From Ascoidea tarda (nom. inval.) (taxonomy: Eukaryota; Ascomycota; Saccharomycetes; Ascoideales; Ascoideaceae), in NCBI GenBank assembly GCA_030560485.1, contig JAKTTS010000214.1:1-24611 (forward strand): DNA of 24,611 nucleotides, read 5' to 3'. The position numbers and the translations under genes were made by a program. This document shows, piece by piece, positions 7,019-16,509 of the stretch. The stretch's first letter is position 1; each line of letters opens with the position of its first letter. Under the pieces are notes generated by a model, which searched no databases, was not told the DNA's origin, and saw only the letters and a list, made by a program, of their open reading frames with translations.

Positions 7019-7816
7019 ATGAGTTGGGACGGTTTCAAAAAGGCTATCAACAGAGGGACAAACTCCGTATTTGTTAAAGCAACAGATAAAGTCACTGATA
7101 GAGACTATGAAGTTGAAGAAAGAAGATACAGAATCTTGGAAAAAGCTGGAAAGACTTTGCAAGTTGAAACAAAGGGCTACTTGGACTCTCTTAGAGCCGT
7201 CACTGCCTCTCAAGTAACAATTGCTGAAGTCATTTCTAACCTATACAATGACACCAAATCAACTGGCTCAAACTACTCAAGCGCTGGCGACTACTATTTG
7301 CAATGTGTAACTGAATTCGATCAAGAAACTGTTAAACAATTAGATGGCCCCTTTAGAGAAACAGTTTTAGACCCAATCAACAAATTCTCTCAATATTTCC
7401 TGGAAATTAATGAAGCAATCAAAAAGAGAACTCACAAAAAGACTGATTATGAACAGTGTAAAAGCAAAGTAAGGAGATTAGTCGACAAACCTGCAAAGGA
7501 CTCCTCTAAACTACCAAGAGCTGAAAAGGAATTGGCAATGGCAAAGGATATCTACGATGAACTAAATGACCAACTAAAGGACGAATTACCTCAACTAGTC
7601 AAACTAAGAGTTCCTTATTTTGATCCAAGTTTTGAATCCCTTGTCAAAATTCAATTGAGATTTTGTACAGAAGGCTACTCAAGATTAGCTCAGGTACAAC
7701 AATATTTGGATCCCCAACTAAGAGACGATTATTCAAATGGTAAATTGGATGATAGAATTACTGAATTGCTACAAAAAATGTCCTCTTTAACCATCTGTTC
7801 AATAGCTGCAAAGTAA
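7019..7816 (+). CDS. RVS161: BAR-domain amphiphysin Rvs161
   Basis: Rvs161 forms an obligate heterodimer with Rvs167. The crescent-shaped BAR dimer binds curved membrane at endocytic sites and drives vesicle scission; in S. cerevisiae Rvs161 also acts in cell fusion during mating. The protein has 265 residues, the same length as in S. cerevisiae, and is collinear with it throughout: MSWDGFKKAINR at the start, SLRAVTASQVTIAEVISNLY near 58-77, the LDGPFRETVLDPI block near 108-120, KVRRLVDKPAKD near 150-161, and VPYFDPSFESLVKIQLRFC near 199-217. The whole chain is the BAR domain with no SH3 domain, which separates it from Rvs167. The start is preceded by CATATCATC and matches the conserved N-terminus. 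It is the first of three plus-strand genes. No truncation is visible. Confidence 0.98.
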   Translation: MSWDGFKKAINRGTNSVFVKATDKVTDRDYEVEERRYRILEKAGKTLQVETKGYLDSLRAVTASQVTIAEVISNLYNDTKSTGSNYSSAGDYYLQCVTEFDQETVKQLDGPFRETVLDPINKFSQYFLEINEAIKKRTHKKTDYEQCKSKVRRLVDKPAKDSSKLPRAEKELAMAKDIYDELNDQLKDELPQLVKLRVPYFDPSFESLVKIQLRFCTEGYSRLAQVQQYLDPQLRDDYSNGKLDDRITELLQKMSSLTICSIAAK

Positions 7817-8121
7817 TACATCCTCATATATCACCTATATACATATTAATTCTAATATCCTAAATTATCTCATAACGTCATCTTTGTAATTCACGCAACT
7901 TATCGCTATCACTATCGCTTTTATCTTGCGTTTTCCATCCTAAACCGTGGCTGATCTTGCGCACTTTCTTCTCTTCTCCAAAAAAAATCCCCCATATACT
8001 CAAACACATATCGCGCTACTCGCTACTCCATTCACAGCTTCATCTATTCATCAGTTGTATATTCCCATCTCATATTCTTAATCTACGCTCATATTCTTTG
8101 CTCTGCTTCTCCCCTAACCTA
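7817..8121. other. Intergenic region between RVS161 and ATG31
   Basis: This 305-bp stretch holds the RVS161 3' end and a C/T-rich ATG31 promoter and leader. An in-frame ATG at 7957 would add 55 residues to ATG31, but they look like translated leader sequence. Nothing else gene-like is visible. Confidence 0.6.
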
Positions 8122-8760
8122 ATGAATAACCACCCTGCCTCTTGGATATACTCTTCCCTATATCCTCACTTTATCATCGTCCAAGATACTTCCTCTTTCA
8201 ACACTCATCCCAAAAATCTAACCGCCGACATCCTTACTGACCCAACTACCCAAATAAACGATATAAATAACAACAACTTTCAAATATTAAATGAACACCC
8301 AGTAAACATCTTTCCCGAAATCCATTACAAATTCATCGATGACGACGATCAAAATGCTGATTTAAACAACAATAATGACAACATCATAATAATCGATTTT
8401 AAAAATGATGCCAAAACAATCAAATCCATAAACTGCTTCTCTGATGACTGGCAAATTCAAAACATTGAGCAATTTCAATTTGACGCCAACAGTAATAACG
8501 ACAACAACAACAACAACTACAACAATGATCTCGACAACTCTGTCAACCTACTCATCAAGGGAACAAAAATCTCGCCCATCATTAACACTGCCGCCAGTGT
8601 CTCTCCTTCTGCTACCACTGCTGCTCCTGCTGCTCCTGCCCTCAGCGACTTGGACCTCCACAACCTGGTGGCTCTCTTCTCTTTGCGCAACCGCCAATTG
8701 AAGCAAATGATCCACTTCCAGCTGAATTTGGGATGCTTTGAGGACTCGGCGCTTAACTGA
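8122..8760 (+). CDS. ATG31: Divergent Atg31/Cis1-like autophagy protein
   Basis: Atg31 bridges Atg17 and Atg29 in the scaffold that nucleates the pre-autophagosomal structure. From the ATG at 8122 the protein has 212 residues (196 in S. cerevisiae). Three blocks match in order: a short strand near the N-terminus (YPHFIIVQD); IHYKFIDDDD at 67-76 and NIIIIDF at 87-93, against IKYIFEDNN and NVIIVQL; and a C-terminal helix LSDLDLHNLVALFSLRNRQL at 174-193, against FLRDLSLNDLIKLYVTQNEQL. The middle is acidic and Asn-rich with an Ala/Pro/Ser linker at 157-173. An in-frame ATG lies 55 codons upstream at 7957, but that stretch lacks acidic Atg31 character and is probably leader. The CTG at residue 182 falls on a conserved Leu. 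Similarity is limited to short blocks, so the assignment is good but not certain. Confidence 0.72.
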   Translation: MNNHPASWIYSSLYPHFIIVQDTSSFNTHPKNLTADILTDPTTQINDINNNNFQILNEHPVNIFPEIHYKFIDDDDQNADLNNNNDNIIIIDFKNDAKTIKSINCFSDDWQIQNIEQFQFDANSNNDNNNNNYNNDLDNSVNLLIKGTKISPIINTAASVSPSATTAAPAAPALSDLDLHNLVALFSLRNRQLKQMIHFQLNLGCFEDSALN

Positions 8761-8891
8761 GCCCGTTGCTTCTGCTCGGCCCCCGGTGCTCGCCCGACAC
8801 TCAGATAACGTGGTTTTCCCGCTACGAAAAAAAAAGAAAAATTGAACTTGAAAACAAATAAAGTATTTCTTCATTCTTAGCACTTGATTTC

Positions 8892-8917
8892 TTAACCAAC
8901 CCAACCCAACCCAACTC
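8892..8917. repeat. CAACC pentanucleotide repeat in the BRE1 leader
   Basis: A run of CAACC-type units lies about 45-70 bp upstream of the BRE1 start, within the 202-bp gap between ATG31 and BRE1. This compact gap must hold the ATG31 3' end and the BRE1 promoter. Confidence 0.7.
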
Positions 8918-8962
8918 TCTCCCAATACCTCCCTCATTAAATCTTCTTCCATTTATCATACT

Positions 8963-11605
8963 ATGTCGAAATACATTGATAGAAAACGCTCTAATGATGA
9001 TTTGACCAATTCTTCCTCTTCAAAAAGAAGGAAAATATTAAATCGTTTATCCGACACTGGTCCCTTAACCCAAGACGATGTTGTCTACTTTCAAAAAGAA
9101 GCAATAGTTCGACAGATGAAACTATATAAAAACCAATATAACGTAATTAAATTTCACTATAAAATCATTAAATCGAACTACGATATAACAAAAAATAACC
9201 TAGCTCTACTAGATGCTTGGTGGCGCAATATCATTGAATTATTAAAATCAAGAGGCTTAATTGGTAAGAAAATATCTTCATCCGATGATGATTTACTCTT
9301 AAACATTCCCTTCGGAGATGATGAAGATCTTCAAGATGATGATGAAGTCAATAACAATAATAGCAATAATAACAATAATAGCAATAATAACTCTTATCTT
9401 AAAAATAAATACAATTACAATAATGAACTTGATCTTGATATCGATCTTGAAAGCGATGACGATGATGGTAATAATGATGACAGCGATGATAATAATAATG
9501 ATGATGATGACAATGATAATAATAATGATGGTGATTTAATTGCTCTTTTAAAACCAAAAACCAAAAATCAAAAATTTCAGATCAATGAAATCTTGTCTCT
9601 AAGAAAAGACCTATTAATGAACATTATATCCCCGCTAATAAATAATAATAATAATAGAACTTCTTCACATGATGTCCATAAACTACAAGATCAAATTGAA
9701 TCTTTAACAAAAGATTTAGCATCCTACAAATCAGAAAACGATTTCCTAAAGGGCAAAAACTCTTACTTAAAAAAATGTTTAAAATCTGTTACTCTCAAAT
9801 TATCAAAATCAATAAAACTTCAGGAAAGACGCCAAAGTAAAACTCTCAAAAGAACTGATGAAAGCTTGAAAGAAAATGGCGAAATTAATGGAAATACAAA
9901 TGACTCATCATCAATAACTCAAAACAATGTAAATAATATTAAAAATCAAAATCATATTAATAATATTGATACTCATAATAATAGCGTAGATAATAACAAC
10001 CATAACACTCTAAACAATGGAAATACTACCATTACCACTACTAATACTACCACTAATAATAACGATAATATTAACATTAACAATAATAGCAATACAACAG
10101 ATAACACTGTTGGTAACAATAACCAAAATAATATTAATAATAATAATAACAAAGTTAATGTTAATAATAATGTTAATAATAATAGTAATAATATAAATCA
10201 ATCAGACATAAATAATACTACAATACCCATAGACGAATTGAACAATTTAAAAATTGAACTTTGTCAATTAAAATCTGCAAATGAAACTTTACAAAACCAA
10301 TTAGAACAGGAAATAACAAAGTCAACAAATTTGAAAAAAAGTGTCTTTGAATTAAACCATAGATTATTAAACTTAAATGAATTGGATTTGGAATCCTGTG
10401 AATTACACAAAAAATTGATCCAATCGAATCAATCCTTAAATAACGAAATGAAAGAAATTTCAAAGATTAACACAAACTTGACAAACAAATTAAATCAATA
10501 TGAAAGTGAAAAGATTTCCTATAAGACCGAGCTTGAAAAAGAGTTTAACGATCAACAAGTTGCTTTAAAACAAAAATTAGAAAAAGCTGAAACCGATTTA
10601 ACAAGAATTAGAAATTCACGAGATGAATATTCTGCTCAACTCAACATTCTTAAGGCTGATAGAAAAAATTCTGAATTATATGAAGAATTGAGAATTTTAA
10701 TTAAAACTCAAAAAGAAAGGATTGAACAATTGGAGAAAAATCCAATTGAATCTAGAAAAGAACTTTATAACGAAGATCTTGAGAATTCAGATCTTGAATC
10801 CTTAAAACAGCAAAATTTTGCTTTATTAAAAGAATTGAAAGAGGTTGAAATTGCTTATAATATGTCTGAGCAGCAAAGAGTCAAAAAATTAAACTCTCAT
10901 ATTGATACAGAATCACTAATTAATAAACTAAAAATTGAGAAAAATAAAGCTGATCAAAAATATTTTGCAGCAATGAGATCAAAAGATGCATTAATAAATG
11001 AAAATAAAACTTTAAAACAACAAACTTCGAAGACTGCTGAATTAATTGTTCAAATTAAAGATGTTGAAAAACTTTTAAATCAAAAAATTGAAGTCTTGGA
11101 GCTTCGAGTTAAAGACTTGAATGCGGTTCAAATTGAGAAACAATTAAAAAATGAAAACTTGAAGAAAAACTTAAAAGAAGTATTAAGTTCATATGACAAC
11201 CTTAAAAAAAATCATGATCAATTAATTAATAGTAATCAAAAATATGTTACAGAATCTAAAATTGAAACTGAAAGATATAATAAATTGGAAGTAGAGTATC
11301 AAAAATCGATTTCAAAAACGAAATTCTTAGAGACATCAATAAATAAAATTAAAAGAAATAATTTAGCATCTAAAGCAAGAAGTTCAGATAGTACCATTTC
11401 GGGTTTAGAGAATGAAATTGACTCATTGAAATTTTTATTAAAATGTTCACTTTGTTCAACAGAATGGAAAAATACAACGTTGAAAGTATGTGGGCATACA
11501 TTTTGTGATAAATGTATTCAAAAGAGAATACAATCAAGACTTAGAACTTGCCCTTCATGTATAAAACAATTTTCTAGTAGTGATGTAATTACAATTCATC
11601 TTTAA
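8963..11605 (+). CDS. BRE1: E3 ubiquitin ligase Bre1 (histone H2B)
   Basis: Bre1 works with the E2 Rad6 to attach a single ubiquitin to histone H2B (Lys123 in S. cerevisiae), which is needed for H3K4 and H3K79 methylation. The 880-residue protein opens with a basic stretch (KRRK at 21-24) and the conserved GPLTQDDVVYFQKEAIVRQ block (33-51), part of the Rad6-binding region. Long coiled-coil segments fill about 215-300 and 425-820. A C3HC4 RING finger closes it: Cys828, Cys831, Cys843, His845, Cys848, Cys851, Cys863, Cys866, all ligands present. S. cerevisiae Bre1 has 700 residues; the extra length is an Asp/Asn tract (about 106-192) and an Asn/Thr-rich stretch (about 300-422). The frame stays open through both repeats. 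It is downstream of ATG31 on the same strand. Confidence 0.97.
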   Translation: MSKYIDRKRSNDDLTNSSSSKRRKILNRLSDTGPLTQDDVVYFQKEAIVRQMKLYKNQYNVIKFHYKIIKSNYDITKNNLALLDAWWRNIIELLKSRGLIGKKISSSDDDLLLNIPFGDDEDLQDDDEVNNNNSNNNNNSNNNSYLKNKYNYNNELDLDIDLESDDDDGNNDDSDDNNNDDDDNDNNNDGDLIALLKPKTKNQKFQINEILSLRKDLLMNIISPLINNNNNRTSSHDVHKLQDQIESLTKDLASYKSENDFLKGKNSYLKKCLKSVTLKLSKSIKLQERRQSKTLKRTDESLKENGEINGNTNDSSSITQNNVNNIKNQNHINNIDTHNNSVDNNNHNTLNNGNTTITTTNTTTNNNDNININNNSNTTDNTVGNNNQNNINNNNNKVNVNNNVNNNSNNINQSDINNTTIPIDELNNLKIELCQLKSANETLQNQLEQEITKSTNLKKSVFELNHRLLNLNELDLESCELHKKLIQSNQSLNNEMKEISKINTNLTNKLNQYESEKISYKTELEKEFNDQQVALKQKLEKAETDLTRIRNSRDEYSAQLNILKADRKNSELYEELRILIKTQKERIEQLEKNPIESRKELYNEDLENSDLESLKQQNFALLKELKEVEIAYNMSEQQRVKKLNSHIDTESLINKLKIEKNKADQKYFAAMRSKDALINENKTLKQQTSKTAELIVQIKDVEKLLNQKIEVLELRVKDLNAVQIEKQLKNENLKKNLKEVLSSYDNLKKNHDQLINSNQKYVTESKIETERYNKLEVEYQKSISKTKFLETSINKIKRNNLASKARSSDSTISGLENEIDSLKFLLKCSLCSTEWKNTTLKVCGHTFCDKCIQKRIQSRLRTCPSCIKQFSSSDVITIHL

Positions 11606-12431
11606 GAATTTCTCCTTGAGAAAAATGTTAAATTGTTTATTCTTGTTATTAAAAAAAGGGGGAGGCTGAATTCCACTGTCTTTTTAGTTTATTTTGATAA
11701 TTTTTTATTTTTATTGGTGTTATATTTTTAGTTCTGTTCGTTTCTTGTTTGTAATAGATTTGTTTGTATTAATGTGGTTAGCAATTATTTTTTTTAAATT
11801 ATTATGAAAATAAAATTGAAAAATAACAAAATAAAATAAACGCAAGATATTTTAGAAATTGGAAATTGAACTACAAAATTGAAGATAATTTTGTTCTAAA
11901 AGAATTTTTATTTATCTCACAGTCCGCCATTTTAAGTGTGTAAAAACATGAAAAATACAACAACAAAATAAAAAAAAACTTGACAAAAAACTTAACAAAA
12001 AAAGAAAGCAATAAGCTTATTTATGCAGTACATATTCTTTAACATTAAGAAGAAATAAGATTTAAAAAAGAAGAGAAAATAATGTTTTTCCTTTAAATTG
12101 AATTTAATTCTAAACCATTTATAGAGTGTATAAAGAATAACAAAGATAGAAATAACATAAAATTAAAAAAGTAGAAGGTTAAAGGAAAAGAAAGTAAAAG
12201 TAGAAAGAAAAAGAAAAAGAAAAAGAAAAGGAAAAAAAATAATAAGGTAAAACAAACCAACAATAAATAAAAATCGTTAATAAATAAAATTAAAAAGGAA
12301 AACTAGTAAAAGTCATTGAAAATAATTTGAAATAATTGAAATAAAAAAGATAAGTGTATACGCAATTATAGGAGGTGAAGTGAAAAAAAAAGAAAAAAAA
12401 AATAATTAAAATTGCTGATTAGAATTGCTGA
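11606..12431. other. Convergent 3' region between BRE1 and MTH1
   Basis: This 826-bp stretch separates two convergent genes. It is very A+T-rich; the right half is A-rich on the plus strand and so T-rich for MTH1. A GAAAAA-type repeat lies at about 12206-12238. The gap is longer than two 3' ends need, but I see no tRNA, snoRNA box pattern or conserved small frame. Confidence 0.6.
12206..12238. repeat. GAAAAA hexanucleotide tract
   Basis: Repeated GAAAAA units pass into a pure A run. They lie 3' of MTH1. Confidence 0.7.
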
Positions 12432-13653
12432 TTAAACCCTATCAGGGGTCCAATCTAGACCTGCTTTTTGATAAACCTTTGCTTGAACTTGATTCCAAAG
12501 AAAAGATTTTTCTTGATTAGATAAATCAAAGAAGTTTTTAAAATGAGGTTCTTCGAGGTTTTTGGCACTATTTATTAGGACTTTTTTAAGTAAAGAATTT
12601 GAATTTGAAGATTTTGAGTTGTGTAATTTTTTATTGTTGGACTTGTTATTAATGGGGTTGTGATGAGGTAATAAGTTATCATTAGTATTATTTTGGAGTT
12701 GATCTTGAGGAATATTAGAGAGCTTATTCTTTTTTTTATATAGAGAACAAATTTTTTTGAAATCATGACAACATTGAGCTTCAACAGCTAAATTTAATAG
12801 GAAGTTTTCTATTATATTTCTCCATTCATGAATTTCAAGAGAATGGTATTCTTTACTAGCAAAGATTTGTTCTTTATTATAGCCTTGAGATTTTAATTTT
12901 AAATAAATCAAGTCGTTATGCTTCTTTTTAGCGGCCAATACAGTGAATTGAGCAGCTTGAGTTCTTAAGTTTTCACTAAATTTTGCTTCTTTATAGATGT
13001 CACTTTGAACTAGAATTGAAATAAATTGTGATTCTGAGGAATCTAGAGGTAATAATTGAATTTTGAAACCTAGAGGAGCATAGATGATAGGGATTTTGTT
13101 ATTCCATTCTGGTTTTAAAGTGTGTAGAATTAATAAAGATCTTAAGTCGTTTAAATCCCAGTCGATTAGGTTTCTTTTGGTAAAAGTTGGTCTACCATTG
13201 GGTAATAAATTTGATAGAAACTGAGGTTGATACATGTTGTGAAAGTCTATTGGAACTGCGTCGTCAAGAGTTATTATTGGGGCCGAATTTATTAGGCTAA
13301 TAGAAGAAGATTGAGTGGTTAGAATGGATTTGTTAGTAGTTGAGAAGACAGAAGTTATATTTGATGGAGCTGAGTTATTTGATTGGTAGGACGATTGAGA
13401 GATGGATTGAGAAGGGACGAGGGAGCAAGTTGATGAAGATGTTGAGGATAGAGAGTCAGTGGAGGTAGTTGATAAAGCAGAAGAGTGTGATTTATTTGAG
13501 TTATTTGAGTTATTTGAGTTATTTGAGTTATTAGAAGATAGAGAAGTTGAAGATTCATTTGATATTATTGAGGCAGAAGAGTTATTTTGGAAAGAGGATA
13601 GTTGAGAAGAAGAGGTTTTATTTTTAAGTCTTGCTTTGAATTTATTAGTAGTT

Positions 13654-13693
<40 letters not shown>

Positions 13694-14351
13694 CGTTTTT
13701 GTTGTTTTTGTTTTTGTTGTTTGTATCTTTTAATGAGGATCTACTTGTTAATTTATGTAAAGTTGAGAAGATTTGCTTATGTTTTTTTTTGTGATGTTTT
13801 TGAGAAGATGAATTAATTGAGTTTTTTATATTAACTGGATTAATTGGATTATTTATAGCGTTTTTATTTGAGTTGGTTTTACTATTAGAGTAGAATAATT
13901 TTAAGTTTGAAGAAGATTTTTGATTGAGATTTTTTATAGAGGATGATATAATTGTATTATTAGACGTATGTGTAGATAAAGAAGAAGAGGAAGAGGAAGA
14001 GAGGGAGTCATTAGATTGAGAGGAAAGAGAGCTTTGATTTGAGTGCACTCTTTTCAAATTTATTCTACTGTTATTGTTATTGTTATTGTTATTGTTATTA
14101 TTATTATTATTTGGGATGATATTTAGAAAGGCAGTTGATTGGGAGTAATCGATTACTGAAGAATCGGAAGTTGATTGAGAAGAATTAGATAACAAATCAT
14201 TGGCAGTATAAGAAGAAGATAAAGGAGAGTTTCCATGTCTGAGAAAAGAGGAATTTAAAGCTAGTTTCTTCTGTATTTCAAGACGAGCATTTGAGGTGTA
14301 TTTCTTTGGAGTATTGCCGGAGATACTATGGTTGTATGGTGGGACATACAT
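12432..14351 (-). CDS. MTH1: Mth1/Std1-type regulator of glucose-induced transporter genes
   Basis: Mth1 and Std1 are co-repressors that hold Rgt1 on hexose transporter promoters and are degraded after Snf3/Rgt2 glucose sensing and Yck1/2 phosphorylation. The 639-residue protein has an N-terminal block KKYTSNARLEIQKKLALNSS, similar to Mth1 PEYTDRARDEIKKRLLASS. A long Ser/Asn-rich linker follows, including poly-Asn and Asn-Asn-Ser repeats from a 9-bp repeat at 13492-13527. The conserved C-terminal region (about 360-639) contains NGRPTFTKRNLIDWDLNDLR, WRNIIENFLLNLAVEAQC and the end QAKVYQKAGLDWTPDRV. S. cerevisiae Mth1 has 433 residues; the extra length is linker. MTH1 and STD1 are whole-genome-duplication paralogues, so this gene may represent both. 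The symbol is chosen for the closer N-terminus as I recall it. Ser clusters could be Yck sites. Confidence 0.95.
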
Positions 14352-15050
14352 TGCTGTTGTAAGAAGATAATATAGTAGTGAGATAGAATATGATGATAAT
14401 ATAATGCTATGGAATAGATATTGTTGGATATGGTTGGATGTCGCTGGATATAATTAAAGGTAAACAGATGTAATTGAATATGGCTGGTATAGTTAGAGAA
14501 ATGAATAAGGGAAACTATTGCTACAAGCAAGCTTCAAGCAGAGGCTATATTATAAGATGAAATGAGAAGAAAAAAGATTCAACAGCCCAGAGGACGAGAA
14601 ATAGGAATTACCAGAGATGGAAGATGAGGTCCAGAAATGAGAGAGATAGAAGATGGAAGCAGATCCAATACAAGTGTGAAGGTGGAGGAGGTGGATTAAA
14701 GATCAAATTTTTAATTGTTCCTTCACAAAACCAACACAAGAAAGAGAAAAAGCGGGAGTGGAACATCTTCTGGAGTTGTTCCTTTTCGCTGGCGCAGCGG
14801 ACTCCCCCCGTCGCGAGGACTGCGCGAAAACCACGCAAGACACGGCCCTGCACGGCGCGGTTTTTCCGACGCGAGCTGATAGGCTGAACGCGCAAAGACG
14901 TGCAGATGCGCACACCCGCACCCGAGTAGCGCGGTCAGCTGACAGGTTTCTCCGTGACAGTTGCGGGGCATCTAAGCCCGAGGCGGCACAGGAAGCAGAG
15001 GAAGCACAGGCAGAGGAAGTAGAAGAAGCAGAGAGCTATTTGACAGAGAG
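14352..15050. other. MTH1 promoter and DGK1 3' flank with a G+C-rich island
   Basis: The first 300 bp next to MTH1 is A+T-rich. From about 14780 to 14995 the sequence turns G+C-rich with about twenty CG dinucleotides in 160 bp. Open frames on both strands here (14608-15081) are the usual effect of high G+C and encode nothing recognisable. One Rap1-like site is listed separately. Confidence 0.6.
14912..14923 (+). promoter_or_regulatory. Rap1-like site in the MTH1 upstream region
   Basis: ACACCCGCACCC matches the first ten positions of the Rap1 consensus ACACCCRYACAYM, then departs at the eleventh. It lies about 560 bp upstream of the MTH1 start, inside the G+C-rich island. Confidence 0.3.
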
Positions 15051-15057
15051 CTATTTG
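15028..15057. repeat. 15-bp tandem duplication spanning the DGK1 stop codon
   Basis: The segments at 15028-15042 and 15043-15057 differ only at the first base. On the DGK1 strand each copy contains CAAATAG, so the stop codon and its context are repeated just downstream of the gene's end. Confidence 0.85.
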
Positions 15058-16274
15058 GAAGCAACACGCAAGACAGCGTAGAAAAAGCAGCTGGACAACA
15101 CCGGGATGGTGAAATTGTCGTCGAGACTGAAGACCTGGATGGCCTCTGAGATGGCAGCAATAAGGCCACAGAGGAGGGAGAAGAGTGGGAGCGAGAGGCT
15201 GCTTTTTTCAGGAGAATACATAATAGAGGAGGATGTTTTGAGTAGGAGGTTGTTGGATGGTGGGTTCTTTGGAAGAAAATAGCCGTAGAGAATGATGCAA
15301 CTAAAGACGCCGGTGAAAAAGGCAGCAATGGAACCAGCAAGTGACTTGTTTTTGGTTAATCTGGGAGTCAAGTGGCCGTATAATCTTCCAAAAGTAGAGG
15401 CAGCAGTGTCAGACCAGGACAAGAGAAGAACAGAAAGCATGGAAATGTCCTTGGAAAACAAGGAAAAAGGGATGATAAGACCCAATAGGTAGTAAATTAC
15501 TCCATTGATGGAGTTGACCTCCTTTTGTCTCATCAATAAACCAAAATAGCGGATGTATAGCTGATTAACTTTGGGGAAGTTTAATCGAACAATATCAATA
15601 GATAATAGAATCAAAAACCCAGTTATTAATATGGGATTAATGTCACTGATCTCATATCCTTTCCCATAGAGGTATAAAGTTATAAAGCCGATAGAGATAT
15701 GAAGCACTTTTCTTGGGATTTCGTGTTTCTTGATAAAATTATTGACGTTTTGATTTAAAAAAGACAAGTTATTTTCGATACTGATGGTGATCTTGCTGGC
15801 GTTAGCATTTTTAGTATTAAGCTTTTTAGTGTTAGTACTGCCCGTGCTACCCGTACTGCTTGGAGTGCTCACTTTGTAGCTATCGTTATAAGTGTCTTTG
15901 TAACCGTCTTCATCACTGATCAAGTTATTGCTGATGGTTAATGTAGAAGAACTGGAGTTTAGAGAGAACGAGGTTATATCACTATTATCGTTACTATCAT
16001 TGGTTTCTGCATTATCATTTCCAATCTTATAATGGGCAATTTCATTATCAGATATATCAGTGTATTCGTCGGTAATTTCATCAGTGCTATCATCGCTGCT
16101 ATTGTCAGCGGATTCCTCCAAAATGTAATCTTCGTCTTCATCTTCGTTATACACAGAGTGTGGATCATTCAAACAGTTGTAATTGTAATTATAATTAACT
16201 GACACAGCCTTGCTATCTTTCAACTCATTGGAAAGGGCAGTCGAGGGAATTAGAACTCTTGCAGACATTTCCAC
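15051..16274 (-). CDS. DGK1: CTP-dependent diacylglycerol kinase Dgk1
   Basis: Dgk1 phosphorylates diacylglycerol to phosphatidate using CTP, at the ER and nuclear envelope, opposing the phosphatase Pah1. The 407-residue protein has an acidic Ser/Asp-rich N-terminus (about 45-175) and a multi-pass CTP-transferase-type domain (about 183-407). Catalytically important positions are present with the same spacing as in S. cerevisiae (290 residues): KHEIPRKVLH gives Arg188-Lys189 (Arg76-Lys77 there), SWSDTAAS gives Asp289 (Asp177), and FGRLYG gives Gly296 (Gly184). HLTPRLTKNKSLAGSIAAF and DDNFTIPVLSS are also conserved. The acidic region contains possible CK2 sites; S. cerevisiae Dgk1 is regulated by CK2. 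The second ATG, two codons in, is an equally possible start. It is divergent from SUR1. Confidence 0.97.
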   Translation of the reverse strand: MEMSARVLIPSTALSNELKDSKAVSVNYNYNYNCLNDPHSVYNEDEDEDYILEESADNSSDDSTDEITDEYTDISDNEIAHYKIGNDNAETNDSNDNSDITSFSLNSSSSTLTISNNLISDEDGYKDTYNDSYKVSTPSSTGSTGSTNTKKLNTKNANASKITISIENNLSFLNQNVNNFIKKHEIPRKVLHISIGFITLYLYGKGYEISDINPILITGFLILLSIDIVRLNFPKVNQLYIRYFGLLMRQKEVNSINGVIYYLLGLIIPFSLFSKDISMLSVLLLSWSDTAASTFGRLYGHLTPRLTKNKSLAGSIAAFFTGVFSCIILYGYFLPKNPPSNNLLLKTSSSIMYSPEKSSLSLPLFSLLCGLIAAISEAIQVFSLDDNFTIPVLSSCFFYAVLRVASK

Positions 16275-16509
16275 CTATATCTTTGTCATTTAACTGTAGT
16301 TGGTTGTGATAAAATATATTTATTTGAATTTAAATTTCGGAAAAAAAACAATATTTTGACTATCTAAAGATCTTAGTACTTCTGAAATGAATCTTGTTTT
16401 ATTTGATACTGTGCTATACAATGCTACCTATTATATCATACCGTTGATCGACTCTCACTAAAAAATTTTGTTGGCTGTCCGTTTTTCACATGCCATTTTT
16501 CCACATTCC

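Noticed and set aside
7957-8121. In-frame 55-codon extension of ATG31 from the ATG at 7957
   Set aside because: The added residues are a C/T-rich leader read as protein, with no similarity to Atg31; the ATG at 8122 gives a length close to the family.
14608-15081. Several overlapping open frames on both strands
   Set aside because: They coincide with a G+C-rich island where stops are rare; none has a recognisable domain and they conflict with each other.
16335-16343. TTTCCGAAA on the minus strand, like the core of point-centromere CDEIII, with a reversed CACATG 150 bp away
   Set aside because: The interval is not extremely A+T-rich as CDEII should be, the CDEI-like motif is a partial match in the wrong orientation, and the site lies in an ordinary divergent promoter.
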